Assembly: GCF_014138435.1 (NCBI RefSeq)
Contig: NZ_JACJIM010000003.1
Coordinates: 186,001 to 250,000 of the forward strand
Direction of reading: 5' to 3'
DNA: 64,000 nucleotides
DNA from: Methylobacterium fujisawaense
Lineage (GTDB): Bacteria > Pseudomonadota > Alphaproteobacteria > Rhizobiales > Beijerinckiaceae
Position numbers and translations under genes: made by a program. Positions 32,890 through 43,537 of the stretch are shown here, in pieces. The notes beneath the pieces were generated by a model, which saw only the letters and a list, made by a program, of their open reading frames with translations, was not told the DNA's origin and searched no databases. Each line of letters starts with the position of its first letter. The first letter of the stretch is position 1.

Positions 32890-33746
32890 CCGGCGTAAAG
32901 GCCCCGAAGATCCCGCCGCCGAAGCCGGATCCCGAGGAGCGGATACGCCGCGCCGCGACGCCGCAGCGGCGCGCGCGCCGGAAGCCCGTCCGGCAGTTCC
33001 GGCTGCGCCTCATCGACGCCGTGGCGCTGGCGGCGGGCGGGCTGCTCGTGCTCAAGCTGCTCAGCCTGCTGCAGGCCGGCCTGCCGGAGAGCGCCGAGCT
33101 TCCGGAATACGGGCGCGCGGTCGCCCGGGCGCGCACCGGCTACGAGCCCTACGACCCGGTGACGACCGGATCGGTGGGCGCCAAGGAGGCGCCGGCCGCC
33201 GCGACCGAGAAGCCGCCGGAACCGCCCCCGGCGCGGCCCGCACCGCCCGCGGCCGGGAACCCGGCCTCGCCCACCGAGCGCCTGCTCCTGGAGAAGCTCG
33301 GCGCCCGGCGCGACGCCCTGCGCCAGAAGAGCGAGGAGCTGGAGCTGCGCGAGAAGATGCTGGGGGAGGCCGAGCGCAAGCTCGAGACCGGCCTGGGCGA
33401 CCTCAAGAAGGCCGAGGACAAGGTCGACGCCGTCGCGAAGGCGAAGGAGGACGCCGAGAAGCAGGGCCTGAAGAACATCGTCACGATGTACGAGGCGATG
33501 AAGCCCAAGGACGCCGCCCGGGTGTTCGACCGGCTCGGGCTCGACGTACTGGTCCCGATCGTGCTGGCCATGAATCCCCGCAAGATGTCCGAGGTCCTGG
33601 CGGTGATGCAGCCCGAGACCGCCGAGCGCCTGACCGTGGCCCTCGCCAACCGCGCCCGCGGCGCCGGAGGGCCGCAGGCCCAGGCCGGGATGGGGCTGCC
33701 CGCCAACGAGTTGCCGGCGATCGATCCCGGGGCGCCGGCGCGCTAG
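32886..33746 (+). CDS. MotE-like flagellar protein with MgtE_N-type domain
   Basis: GTG 32886 overlaps the previous stop. The 286-residue product has a basic cytoplasmic N-terminus, one membrane helix (LIDAVALAAGGLLVLKLLSL, about residue 43) and a Pro/Ala-rich linker. A long coiled coil follows (LEKLGARRDALRQKSEELEL). The C-terminal MgtE intracellular N-like domain contains NIVTMYEAMKPKDAARVFDR and VLAMNPRKMSEVLAVMQPET. This is the layout of Sinorhizobium MotE, a periplasmic chaperone that stabilises MotC. The role is inferred from that resemblance. It is the last gene of the rightward flagellar operon. Confidence 0.85.
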   Translation: MTGVKAPKIPPPKPDPEERIRRAATPQRRARRKPVRQFRLRLIDAVALAAGGLLVLKLLSLLQAGLPESAELPEYGRAVARARTGYEPYDPVTTGSVGAKEAPAAATEKPPEPPPARPAPPAAGNPASPTERLLLEKLGARRDALRQKSEELELREKMLGEAERKLETGLGDLKKAEDKVDAVAKAKEDAEKQGLKNIVTMYEAMKPKDAARVFDRLGLDVLVPIVLAMNPRKMSEVLAVMQPETAERLTVALANRARGAGGPQAQAGMGLPANELPAIDPGAPAR

Positions 33747-33868
33747 GAACGCGGCGCAGCGCGGGCGGCCGCGCGACTTCCCGGAGCCTGCCGTCGCACA
33801 TGTCGGGTGGGCGTCATGCGGCACCCGCACGGGCTAGGGTCCGGGGCCGGGCGCGCTATAAGGGGCTC

Positions 33869-35506
<1,638 letters not shown>

Positions 35507-35508
35507 CC

Positions 35509-36732
<1,224 letters not shown>

Positions 36733-36744
36733 GGAGGACACGAC

Positions 36745-36936
36745 GTGCGGGACGACGACGACCGGCCGCGCAAGGCCGTTGCCCACGAGATCGGGCAGCC
36801 CCTCGACACGCTCTCCCTCGGGGATCTCGACGCGCGCGTCGCGCTCCTGCGCGCCGAGATCGCCCGGCTCGAGGCGGCGCGGGCCGCCAAGCAGGCGGCG
36901 CAGGGCGCGGCCGACGCTTTCTTCAAGCGGAGCTGA
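36745..36936 (+). CDS. DUF1192 small protein
   Basis: GTG 36745 begins a 63-residue protein with the DUF1192 pattern. It has DDDDRPRKAVAHEIGQPLD near the start, then LSLGDLDARVALLRAEIARL, and a helical end (AKQAAQGAADAFFKRS). DUF1192 proteins are short, helical, alphaproteobacterial and of unknown role. It lies 12 bp after deoB and 3 bp before the LRR-kinase gene, so it is probably in the same operon. Confidence 0.9.
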   Translation: MRDDDDRPRKAVAHEIGQPLDTLSLGDLDARVALLRAEIARLEAARAAKQAAQGAADAFFKRS

Positions 36937-36939
36937 AGC

Positions 36940-38238
36940 TTGGACCGCAGCGAAACCCTCGCGGCCCTGCGGCGCGGCGATCTCGGCGGCGCGCGGGAGC
37001 TGCGGCTGCCCGACGGGCTGACGGCGGTGCCGCGCGAGGTGTTCGCCCTCGCCGACACGCTGGAGGTGCTGGATCTCGGCCGGGGCGACCTCGCCGACCT
37101 GCCGGACGATTTCGGCCGCCTCCACCGCCTGCGCGTGCTGTTCTGCTCCGGCAATCCGTTCCCACGCCTGCCGCCGGTGCTCGGCGCCTGCCCCGCGCTC
37201 AGCCAGTTGGGCTTCCGCGGCTGCGGCATCCGCGAGGTCCCGGCGGAGTCGCTGCCGCGCGACCTGCGCTGGCTGACGCTGACCGACAACGCGATCGCGG
37301 AACTGCCCGCCGCCCTCGGCGAGCGGCCGCTGCTCCAGAAGCTGATGCTGTCGGGGAACCGGATCGCGGCGCTGCCGGACAGCTTCGCGGGCGCGGCGCG
37401 TCTCGAGCTGATCCGGCTCTCCTGCAACCGGCTCGAAGCGCTGCCGCCCTGGCTCGGCACCCTTCCGCGCCTCGCCTGGGTCGCCTACGCGGGCAATCCC
37501 GCCGAGCCGGCCTCCGAGCCCGCGGACGCGCCGCGCGTGCCGTGGGCGGACCTGGACGTCGGCGATCAGCTCGGTGAGGGCGCGTCGGGCCGCGTCTTCC
37601 GCGCGGCCTGGCGCGGTCCCATCGCCGCGCAGGATGTCGCCCTGAAGCTGTTCAAGGGCGCCATGACCAGCGACGGCCTGCCCGAGCGGGAGATGGAGGC
37701 CTGTCTCGCTGCCGGCACGCATCCGGCGCTTACCGGTGCGCTGGGCCGGCTCCACGATCATCCCGCCGGCGTCCAGGGGCTGCTGCTCCGGCTTCTCCCG
37801 TCGCACTGGCGGGTGCTCGCCGGCCCGCCGAGCCTCGCGAGTTGCAGCCGCGACGTCTACGATCCGAGCCTGCGACTGGAACCGGCCGAGGCCCTGCGGA
37901 TCGCCCGCTCGGTCGCGGAGGCGGTGACCCATCTGCACGGGCGCGGGCTGCTCCACGGCGACGTGTATGCCCACAACACCCTGTGGGATGCCGCAACCGG
38001 CGCCGCCGTGCTCAGCGATTTCGGTGCCGCCTCGGCGCTCCCGGACGGACGGGGCGGCGCGGTGCTGGCGCGGGTCGAGGTGCGCGCCGTCGGCATCCTG
38101 ATCGATGAGCTGCTCGATCGTTGCGCGACGCCGCCGGAGACTCTGCGGGCTCTGGCGCAGGCCTGTATGCAGCCGGATCCCGACGGGCGGCCGGCGCTCG
38201 ACGCGGTGATCGCCGAGATCGACCGGCTCCAGTCCTGA
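36940..38238 (+). CDS. Leucine-rich-repeat / protein-kinase fusion
   Basis: TTG 36940 starts a 432-residue protein. Residues 20-190 hold about seven leucine-rich repeats (LEVLDLGRGDLADLPDDFG, LRWLTLTDNAIAELPAALG, LLQKLMLSGNRIAALPDSF). Residues 208-432 form a eukaryotic-like kinase domain. It has Gly loop LGEGASGRVF (211-220), Lys236 in VALKLF, catalytic loop HGDVYAHN (Asp331, Asn336) and DFG at 350-352. The HRD Arg is Gly and the usual Lys after Asp is missing, so the loop is non-canonical, but core residues remain. Such LRR-kinases are scattered in proteobacteria. It may bind protein ligands through the repeats, which is inference. No membrane helix is present. Confidence 0.88.
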   Translation: MDRSETLAALRRGDLGGARELRLPDGLTAVPREVFALADTLEVLDLGRGDLADLPDDFGRLHRLRVLFCSGNPFPRLPPVLGACPALSQLGFRGCGIREVPAESLPRDLRWLTLTDNAIAELPAALGERPLLQKLMLSGNRIAALPDSFAGAARLELIRLSCNRLEALPPWLGTLPRLAWVAYAGNPAEPASEPADAPRVPWADLDVGDQLGEGASGRVFRAAWRGPIAAQDVALKLFKGAMTSDGLPEREMEACLAAGTHPALTGALGRLHDHPAGVQGLLLRLLPSHWRVLAGPPSLASCSRDVYDPSLRLEPAEALRIARSVAEAVTHLHGRGLLHGDVYAHNTLWDAATGAAVLSDFGAASALPDGRGGAVLARVEVRAVGILIDELLDRCATPPETLRALAQACMQPDPDGRPALDAVIAEIDRLQS

Positions 38239-38318
38239 TCCCGTCGGATTCGACCGTGCCGCCGCTTCAGGCGGATACCGCGCGGGCTGTGCGGAGCGGG
38301 AGCCTTGTTCCCACGGCG

Positions 38319-38918
38319 TCAGTCCGGGATGTCGCCCTGCCCGCGCGCGATCACGGCGAACAGATCGCCGAGGGCGGCGAGGCTCGCGGCCTGGAGCTGG
38401 GCTGCCGGCACCACGTGTCCGTCCGGCCCGGGAAGATCCCGCGTCGCCGTGGCGGCGGCCACGACGGTGGGACGGAACCCGAGGTTGAAGGCGCTCCGGG
38501 CGGTGGAATTGACGCACATATGCGTCATGAATCCCGCCAGGATGACGTCCTGCACGCCGGCTTCCTGGAGGCGTGCCTGCAGGTCCGTGCCCACGAAGGA
38601 ACTCGGATAGGCCTTGGTGATCACCGGCTCGTCGCCCTGCGGCGCCACCTCCGGGCTGATCTGGCCGATCGGCGCGGTCACATCGTAGGGCGTTCCCGGC
38701 CCGGCATTGTGGCGGACATGGATCACCGGGATCCCCGCGTCGCGCGCCCGCTTCAGCAGGCCCGCGGCCTCGCGGAGCGCAGGCTCGACGCCCTCGAGCC
38801 GCATGACGCCCTCGCGATAGGTCTGCTGCAGGTCGATCATCACCAGAGCGGAACCCGTGAGCGGGGCCGGCGCGGGGCTGAGGCCGGACAGGCCGCGCAG
38901 GGTTGCCAGATCGGACAT
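38319..38918 (-). CDS. Isochorismatase-family cysteine hydrolase
   Basis: From ATG 38918 (MSDLATLRG) the product is 199 residues. The triad is visible: Asp in LVMIDLQQTYREG, Lys in PVITKAYPSSF, and nucleophilic Cys in LAGFMTHMCVNSTARSAFNL. This fold includes isochorismatases, nicotinamidases and N-carbamoylsarcosine amidases; substrate is not readable. Alternative ATG 38933 adds five residues. It is transcribed opposite to the LRR-kinase gene and converges with it. It stands alone. Confidence 0.92.
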   Translation of the reverse strand: MSDLATLRGLSGLSPAPAPLTGSALVMIDLQQTYREGVMRLEGVEPALREAAGLLKRARDAGIPVIHVRHNAGPGTPYDVTAPIGQISPEVAPQGDEPVITKAYPSSFVGTDLQARLQEAGVQDVILAGFMTHMCVNSTARSAFNLGFRPTVVAAATATRDLPGPDGHVVPAAQLQAASLAALGDLFAVIARGQGDIPD

Positions 38919-39071
38919 CGGCGCATCTCCCATGGCGCCGCCTTGGTGGGGCGCTCGAATGTCGGGACGCTACGACGGACCGGCCCGGAAGCGCCATAGC
39001 GCAAAGGTGCACCGCCCGAACCGCACGGGAAGGTTGACGGTCTGGATTGATCCGCACCCGCAGGTCGCTAC

Positions 39072-40022
39072 ATGCGCGGCGTGATTGCCCCGCCCCTGCG
39101 CCTCGGCGCCCTGCTCCTCGCCCTCGCCTGCGCGCATCCGGCCGCGGCCGCCCCGTCCGAAGGGGCGACCGAGACCGTCGAGCAGGCCCTGTGCCGCCTG
39201 ATCGACGAATCCGCCAAGGCCCGTGGCCTGCCGGTGCCGTTCCTGACGCGCCTGATTTGGCGCGAGAGCAGCTTTCGCGTGGGGGTCGTGAGCCCGGCCG
39301 GGGCGCAGGGCATCGCGCAATTCATGCCGGGAACGGCACGGGAGCGCGGCCTCCTCGACCCGTTCGATCCCGAGCAGGCGATCCCGCACGCAGCCCATCT
39401 GCTGTCCGATCTGAAGTCCCAGTTCGGCAATCTCGGTCTCGCGGCCGCAGCCTATAACGGTGGCGCCGCGCGGGTCAGCAAATGGCTCGCCGGCGATGGC
39501 GGCCTGCCCGCCGAGACCCGGACCTACGTGGCGGTCATCACGGGCCGGCCGGTGGACGATTGGCGGACCGGGCCCGCCAAGGCGATCGAGTACCCGGAGG
39601 GCGGTGCACCCGCCAAGCCCGAGGGCAAGGACGCGAAGGACGCGAAGGACCCGAAGGACCCGAAAGAGGCCCATCCGGAGGCACCGCAGACCTGCCTGCA
39701 GGTGACCGCCAGCCTGCGCGTCCCGTCCCGCGGCGACCGCTTCGCCCTCGGCCTCAACGAGGGACCGGCCGCTCCCTGGGGGATCCAGCTCGCGGGCAAC
39801 TTCTCCAAGGCGCTGGCGCTCCAGAGCTTCAACCGGGCGCGGAGCGCCTATGCGGGGGTGATCGGCGAGGTGCGGCCGATGATCATCGGTACCCGTCTGC
39901 GCAACCGCGGCACCCGCGCCTTCTACCGGATCCGCATCCCGGCGCAGAGCCGGCAGGCGGCCGACGACCTGTGCGGCCGCATCCGCAAGGTCGGGGGTGC
40001 CTGCATCGTCCTGCGGACCTGA
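39072..40022 (+). CDS. Lytic transglycosylase with SPOR domain
   Basis: A 316-residue exported protein. The signal peptide is about residues 1-26 (LRLGALLLALACAHPAAA). The SLT domain follows with WRESSFRVGVVSPAGAQGIA (catalytic Glu in RES), FMPGTARERGLLDPFDP and AAAAYNGGAARVSKWL. After a linker containing KDA/KDP/KEA repeats, a C-terminal SPOR domain ends KVGGACIVLRT. It cleaves peptidoglycan in the periplasm; the SPOR domain targets denuded glycan at division sites. It is followed by a secreted alpha/beta hydrolase. Confidence 0.93.
   Translation: MRGVIAPPLRLGALLLALACAHPAAAAPSEGATETVEQALCRLIDESAKARGLPVPFLTRLIWRESSFRVGVVSPAGAQGIAQFMPGTARERGLLDPFDPEQAIPHAAHLLSDLKSQFGNLGLAAAAYNGGAARVSKWLAGDGGLPAETRTYVAVITGRPVDDWRTGPAKAIEYPEGGAPAKPEGKDAKDAKDPKDPKEAHPEAPQTCLQVTASLRVPSRGDRFALGLNEGPAAPWGIQLAGNFSKALALQSFNRARSAYAGVIGEVRPMIIGTRLRNRGTRAFYRIRIPAQSRQAADDLCGRIRKVGGACIVLRT
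39627..39671 (+). repeat. 9-bp tandem repeat in the transglycosylase linker
   Basis: Five consecutive 9-nt units (AAGGACGCG twice, AAGGACCCG twice, then a degenerate AAAGAGGCC) encode KDA-KDA-KDP-KDP-KEA between the SLT and SPOR domains. Such short in-frame repeats can change copy number by slippage without a frameshift. Confidence 0.8.
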
Positions 40023-40105
40023 TTTTCCACGATCCGCCGCGGGACCGTCATCAATCCGCCCCGAGGGCGGTGCGGTATGAGCCGGTCGGGATAACCGGAT
40101 GGGAT

Positions 40106-41008
40106 ATGACACGCCTCCTCACCGCGTTTGCTAGCCTCCTCTGTCTCGGGCTCGCCGCGTTCGGCTTCACCGCTGCCTCGCCGCTCGCCCTGTTCGACGC
40201 GATCGGCCCGCGCGATCCGGGGGGGCGCCTCGCCGCGAAGGACCAGCCCTTCGGCGAAGGGCCGCGGCGGCACCTCGATGTCTACGTCCCGACGGCGGCC
40301 GCCGAGAATGCGCCGGTCCTCGTGTTCTTCTACGGCGGCTCCTGGCAGAGCGGCTCCAAGGACGATTACGCCTTCGTCGGGCACGCGCTCGCCGCGCAGG
40401 GCTTCGTCACGGTGCTGCCCGACTATCGGCTCTACCCGGAGGCGCCGTTTCCCGGCTTCCTGGAGGATGGCGCGGCGGCCATCGCCTGGGTGCGCGACAA
40501 CATCGCGGGCTATGGCGGCGATCCGCGCCGGATCGTGCTCGCCGGCCACTCGGCCGGGGCCTACAACGCGGTGATGCTCGGCCTCGACCCGCGCTACGTG
40601 ATCGCGGCCGGAATCGATCCCAAGGTCATCAAGGCGGTCGCGGGCCTGTCCGGACCCTACGATTTCCTGCCGTTCGATCAGGACACCACCGTGAAGGTGT
40701 TCGGGAAGGCTCCCGATCCGGAGGCAACGCAGCCGGTGGCCTTCGCGGGCCCGCTCTCGCCCCCCGCCTTCCTGGCGACCGGAGACGCCGACACGGTGGT
40801 GAAACCGCGGCACACGGTTAGCCTCGCCGCCAAGCTGCGGGCCGAGCACGTCCCGGTCCAGGAGCGGATCTATGCGGGGCTCGATCACAAGGACACGTTG
40901 CTGGCGCTGTCCGTCACCTTCCGCTCCAAGGCCCCGGAACTCGCCGAGATGGCCTCGTTCCTGATGCGGCAATCCGCCGGCCGCTCGCAGTACACGATGC
41001 GGCGCTGA
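40106..41008 (+). CDS. Secreted alpha/beta hydrolase (BD-FAE-like esterase/lipase)
   Basis: ATG 40106 gives 300 residues beginning with a hydrophobic segment (LLTAFASLLCLGLAAFGFTA), a signal peptide or anchor. The core is an alpha/beta hydrolase: oxyanion hole VLVFFYGGSWQSGSK, ADYRLYP-like VLPDYRLYPEAPFPG, nucleophile elbow VLAGHSAGAYNAVM, acid region ATGDADTVV and GLDHKDTLLA for the His. This is the BD-FAE/carboxylesterase group. The substrate is unknown. It lies 83 bp after the transglycosylase gene. Confidence 0.9.
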   Translation: MTRLLTAFASLLCLGLAAFGFTAASPLALFDAIGPRDPGGRLAAKDQPFGEGPRRHLDVYVPTAAAENAPVLVFFYGGSWQSGSKDDYAFVGHALAAQGFVTVLPDYRLYPEAPFPGFLEDGAAAIAWVRDNIAGYGGDPRRIVLAGHSAGAYNAVMLGLDPRYVIAAGIDPKVIKAVAGLSGPYDFLPFDQDTTVKVFGKAPDPEATQPVAFAGPLSPPAFLATGDADTVVKPRHTVSLAAKLRAEHVPVQERIYAGLDHKDTLLALSVTFRSKAPELAEMASFLMRQSAGRSQYTMRR

Positions 41009-41134
41009 TCGCTTCGGGCTTACGTCAAGGTTATCGCGCGATCGTCGGCCGGAACGTCTGATTTTCCATCGCCCCGGACACGCGGGCCGCTAGAATGGTC
41101 TCGGCCGCACGGCGCGGCCTCGCGGTGGGACGGC

Positions 41135-42460
41135 ATGGCTTCTGCGGACGCGGCGATCGGGATCCCGGCCGACGGGCGGCAGCGCGGCGTCGCGGGCCGG
41201 GACATGCCCGACGTGCTGCGCGTGCTCCTGAACGGGTTCGTCTTCGTCCTGCTCTGGAACCACGTCTGGCTGAAGGATCTGTCGGATCGGTCGATGCTCG
41301 CGGCCTCCGAGGATGGAAGCCTGCTGACGCAGGTCCTGTTTCTCGGCGCCGGTGCCGCCATGGCCGCGGCGATCCACCGGATCGGCGTCCGGCACCTCCA
41401 TCCACTGCTGACGCGCCCCCTCGTCCTCTGCGCCCTCTGGCTCGGGGCGACGGCGCTCCTGTCGATCGAGCCCAGCCTGTCGCTGCGGCGGCTCGTCCTG
41501 TTCGCCATCGCGGCGATGCTCTCGGCAGGCGTGCTGATCGTGGCCCGATCCCCCCGGCAGTTGGCGCTGACCATGGCCGGATCCGCCCTGGTGATCGTGC
41601 TCGGTTCCTACCTCGCGGTCGCCCTCGTGCCCAATCTCGCGATCCACTCGGCCTTCGACGTCAATTCCGATCCCAGCCATCCCGGTCTCTGGCGCGGAAT
41701 CTTCCCGCAGAAGAACGAGGCCGGGGCAGCCATGGTGATCTTGGTGATCGTCGGCCTCTACGTCGCCACCGTCGCGAGCCGTCTGCTCGGCTGGGCGATC
41801 GTGATCCTGGCGGCCGGCTTCCTGGTGGCGAGCGGCTCGAAGACCGCGATCCTGCTCCTTCCGGTGATCCTCGCCGTCACCGGCCTGTGCCAGGTCCTCA
41901 CCGGCGGGTTCCTGCGGCGCCTGCTGCTCCTCGGCCCCGTGATCGGGTTCTCGCTGATCTCCATCGGCTCCGTGCTCGCGCCGCCGATCCAGGACGCAGT
42001 GGGGGCGCTGCTCACCGACGCGACCTTCACGGGCCGCAGCGAGATCTGGCAGTTCGCCATCGACAACATCATGATCCGGCCCTGGCGCGGCTGGGGCATC
42101 GGCGCCTTCTGGATGACCGAACGCACCATGTACGCCGGTTCCGAGGAGCTCACCTGGGTCACCACCGTCGACCATGCCCACAACGCCTATCTCGACACCG
42201 CGCTGATCGGCGGCCTGCCGTTCCTCGCGCTCACCGTGGTGGCCTTCGTCCTCGCCCCGGTGCGCGACCTGCAGCGCGTGGCCGGCGGAATGCGCCTCGA
42301 CGCGGAGACCATGCTGTTCCTGCGGCTGTGGTTTCTCGGGCTGGTCTCGGCCTCCTTCGAGACGGTGCTCTACAACGGTAACAACGCCACCTGCTGCATG
42401 TTCATGATGGCGGTGTTCGGCCTGCGCCTGCGCACCCGCTACGCCGTCCTGGCGCGCTGA
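41135..42460 (+). CDS. O-antigen ligase-like (Wzy/WaaL family) membrane protein
   Basis: A 441-residue protein with about ten membrane helices. It has the family's periplasmic loop FTGRSEIWQFAIDNIMIRPW and the HAHNAYLD motif (about residue 349) of the Wzy_C domain. GSKTAILLL occurs in an internal helix. Members ligate O-antigen to lipid A or polymerise polysaccharide. No other glycan-synthesis gene is adjacent. The start ATG 41135 is preceded by little ribosome binding sequence. Confidence 0.88.
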   Translation: MASADAAIGIPADGRQRGVAGRDMPDVLRVLLNGFVFVLLWNHVWLKDLSDRSMLAASEDGSLLTQVLFLGAGAAMAAAIHRIGVRHLHPLLTRPLVLCALWLGATALLSIEPSLSLRRLVLFAIAAMLSAGVLIVARSPRQLALTMAGSALVIVLGSYLAVALVPNLAIHSAFDVNSDPSHPGLWRGIFPQKNEAGAAMVILVIVGLYVATVASRLLGWAIVILAAGFLVASGSKTAILLLPVILAVTGLCQVLTGGFLRRLLLLGPVIGFSLISIGSVLAPPIQDAVGALLTDATFTGRSEIWQFAIDNIMIRPWRGWGIGAFWMTERTMYAGSEELTWVTTVDHAHNAYLDTALIGGLPFLALTVVAFVLAPVRDLQRVAGGMRLDAETMLFLRLWFLGLVSASFETVLYNGNNATCCMFMMAVFGLRLRTRYAVLAR

Positions 42461-43053
42461 GGCGGATCCGCCGCCCGATCGTCCCCGACCCTCGGCGCTT
42501 GGCCATCCCACGCGTATCGCCGCCGGACGCGGGACGCGCGCGGAATGCCGTCCTCGCGACCGAGATGCAGCCGCTTGGCGACCGCCCTGCGGGATCGGCG
42601 CAGGATGGATGTGGCTCGCCCTGCCGACCGGCGCTCGGTTCAGGCTCCGGGCGGGATCGTCCTGCCGGATCGACGGGCTGGCGGCGTCGCGTCGGACGCC
42701 GACAGCCCGGACGGTTCCTGGAACTGCCTCTCTCGCGCCCGGAGAGGGACGTCGATCCGACCCGGCCTGCCTCCACATGTCGATCGGCGCCTTCGCGTAT
42801 CGGTGCGGCTTCGCCACCGAGGCGCATGTTTCCCGGCGCTTCAACGGTCGCCACGGTCTCACGGCCCGCGATGACAGGGCTGCGGCCGTCCGGCACCGAT
42901 CCGATACGGTCCCGGATCGGCAAAACCGCCCGCGCGCATAGAATGCTGACCCTCGGGCGCACGCCACCGGTCCGGATCCGTACCGGTCCTCTCAGGCGCC
43001 GTGGATCCCGCCGCGTCGCTGAAGGTCGCCCCGATCCCGTCCTCGAAACCGGA
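42461..43053. other. 593-bp stretch with an AraC-family relic but no intact gene
   Basis: Between the O-antigen ligase-like gene and the thioesterase there is no complete recognisable gene. The middle contains an AraC helix-turn-helix remnant (listed separately). Several other frames are open but carry no domain. The right end includes the region just past the minus-strand thioesterase gene. Confidence 0.5.
42609..42896 (+). pseudogene. Truncated AraC-family transcriptional regulator remnant
   Basis: In this frame, codons from about 42777 read MSIGAFAYRCGFATEAHVSR and then RFNGRHGLTARDDRAAAV. This matches the second helix-turn-helix of AraC/XylS regulators (I-x-x-I-A-x-x-x-G-F-x-x-x-x-x-F-S-R-x-F-x-x-x-x-G-x-x-P-R-x-Y-R). 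The upstream part of the frame (42609-42776) is Arg-rich and does not form the first HTH or a sensor domain cleanly. A preserved F-to-V change and loss of the proline also mark decay. It is best read as a pseudogene or fragment. Confidence 0.5.
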
Positions 43054-43491
43054 TCAGAGCCCGGATTCGGCCGGTGGCACAGGCCGCGGGCGCCGGTCCT
43101 CGCCGATCGCCACGAAGGTGAAGGTCGCCTCGGTCACCTTCATGGTGACCTCGCTCGCCCGTTCGCGCCGCCAGACCTCGACCTGGATGCGCAGGGAGGA
43201 GCGCCCGACCTTCAGGAGCCACGCATAGAGGCTCACCTCGTCGCCCACGAAGACCGGATGGTGGAAGGTGATCGCGTCGACCGCGAGGGTGGCGCAGCGT
43301 CCCCGTGCCCGGCGGGCCGCGACGTTGCCGGCCGCGAGATCCATCTGTGCCATGAGCCAGCCGCCGAAGATGTCGCCGGCGGGGTTGGTGTCGGCGGGCA
43401 TCGCGATGGTGCGGATGACCGGCGGACCGCGATCCGTCGGCTGGACCGTCGCCCCGCCCCCGATGTCCTCGCACAGGTCCGCCATGGCCAT
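43054..43491 (-). CDS. Acyl-CoA thioesterase (YciA-type hotdog fold)
   Basis: A 145-residue hotdog-fold protein. It has the conserved TIAMPADTNPAGDIFGGWLM with the catalytic Asp/Gly segment, MDLAAGNVAARRARGRCATL, and ITFHHPVFVGDEVSLYAWLL. The family hydrolyses acyl-CoAs of broad chain length in the cytoplasm. ATG 43485 is an alternative start two residues later. It lies 46 bp after the PQQ dehydrogenase gene on the same strand and may be co-transcribed, but the functions are not obviously linked. Confidence 0.92.
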   Translation of the reverse strand: MAMADLCEDIGGGATVQPTDRGPPVIRTIAMPADTNPAGDIFGGWLMAQMDLAAGNVAARRARGRCATLAVDAITFHHPVFVGDEVSLYAWLLKVGRSSLRIQVEVWRRERASEVTMKVTEATFTFVAIGEDRRPRPVPPAESGL

Positions 43492-43537
43492 CCGTCCCCC
43501 GAACGGACGGGAGACATCCGGCCAAGCTCGGTCGCGG

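Noticed and set aside
31065..33830. A minus-strand open frame of about 920 codons opposite fliM and the MotE-like gene.
   Set aside because: Antisense shadow caused by GC-rich third positions; the plus-strand genes are unambiguous.
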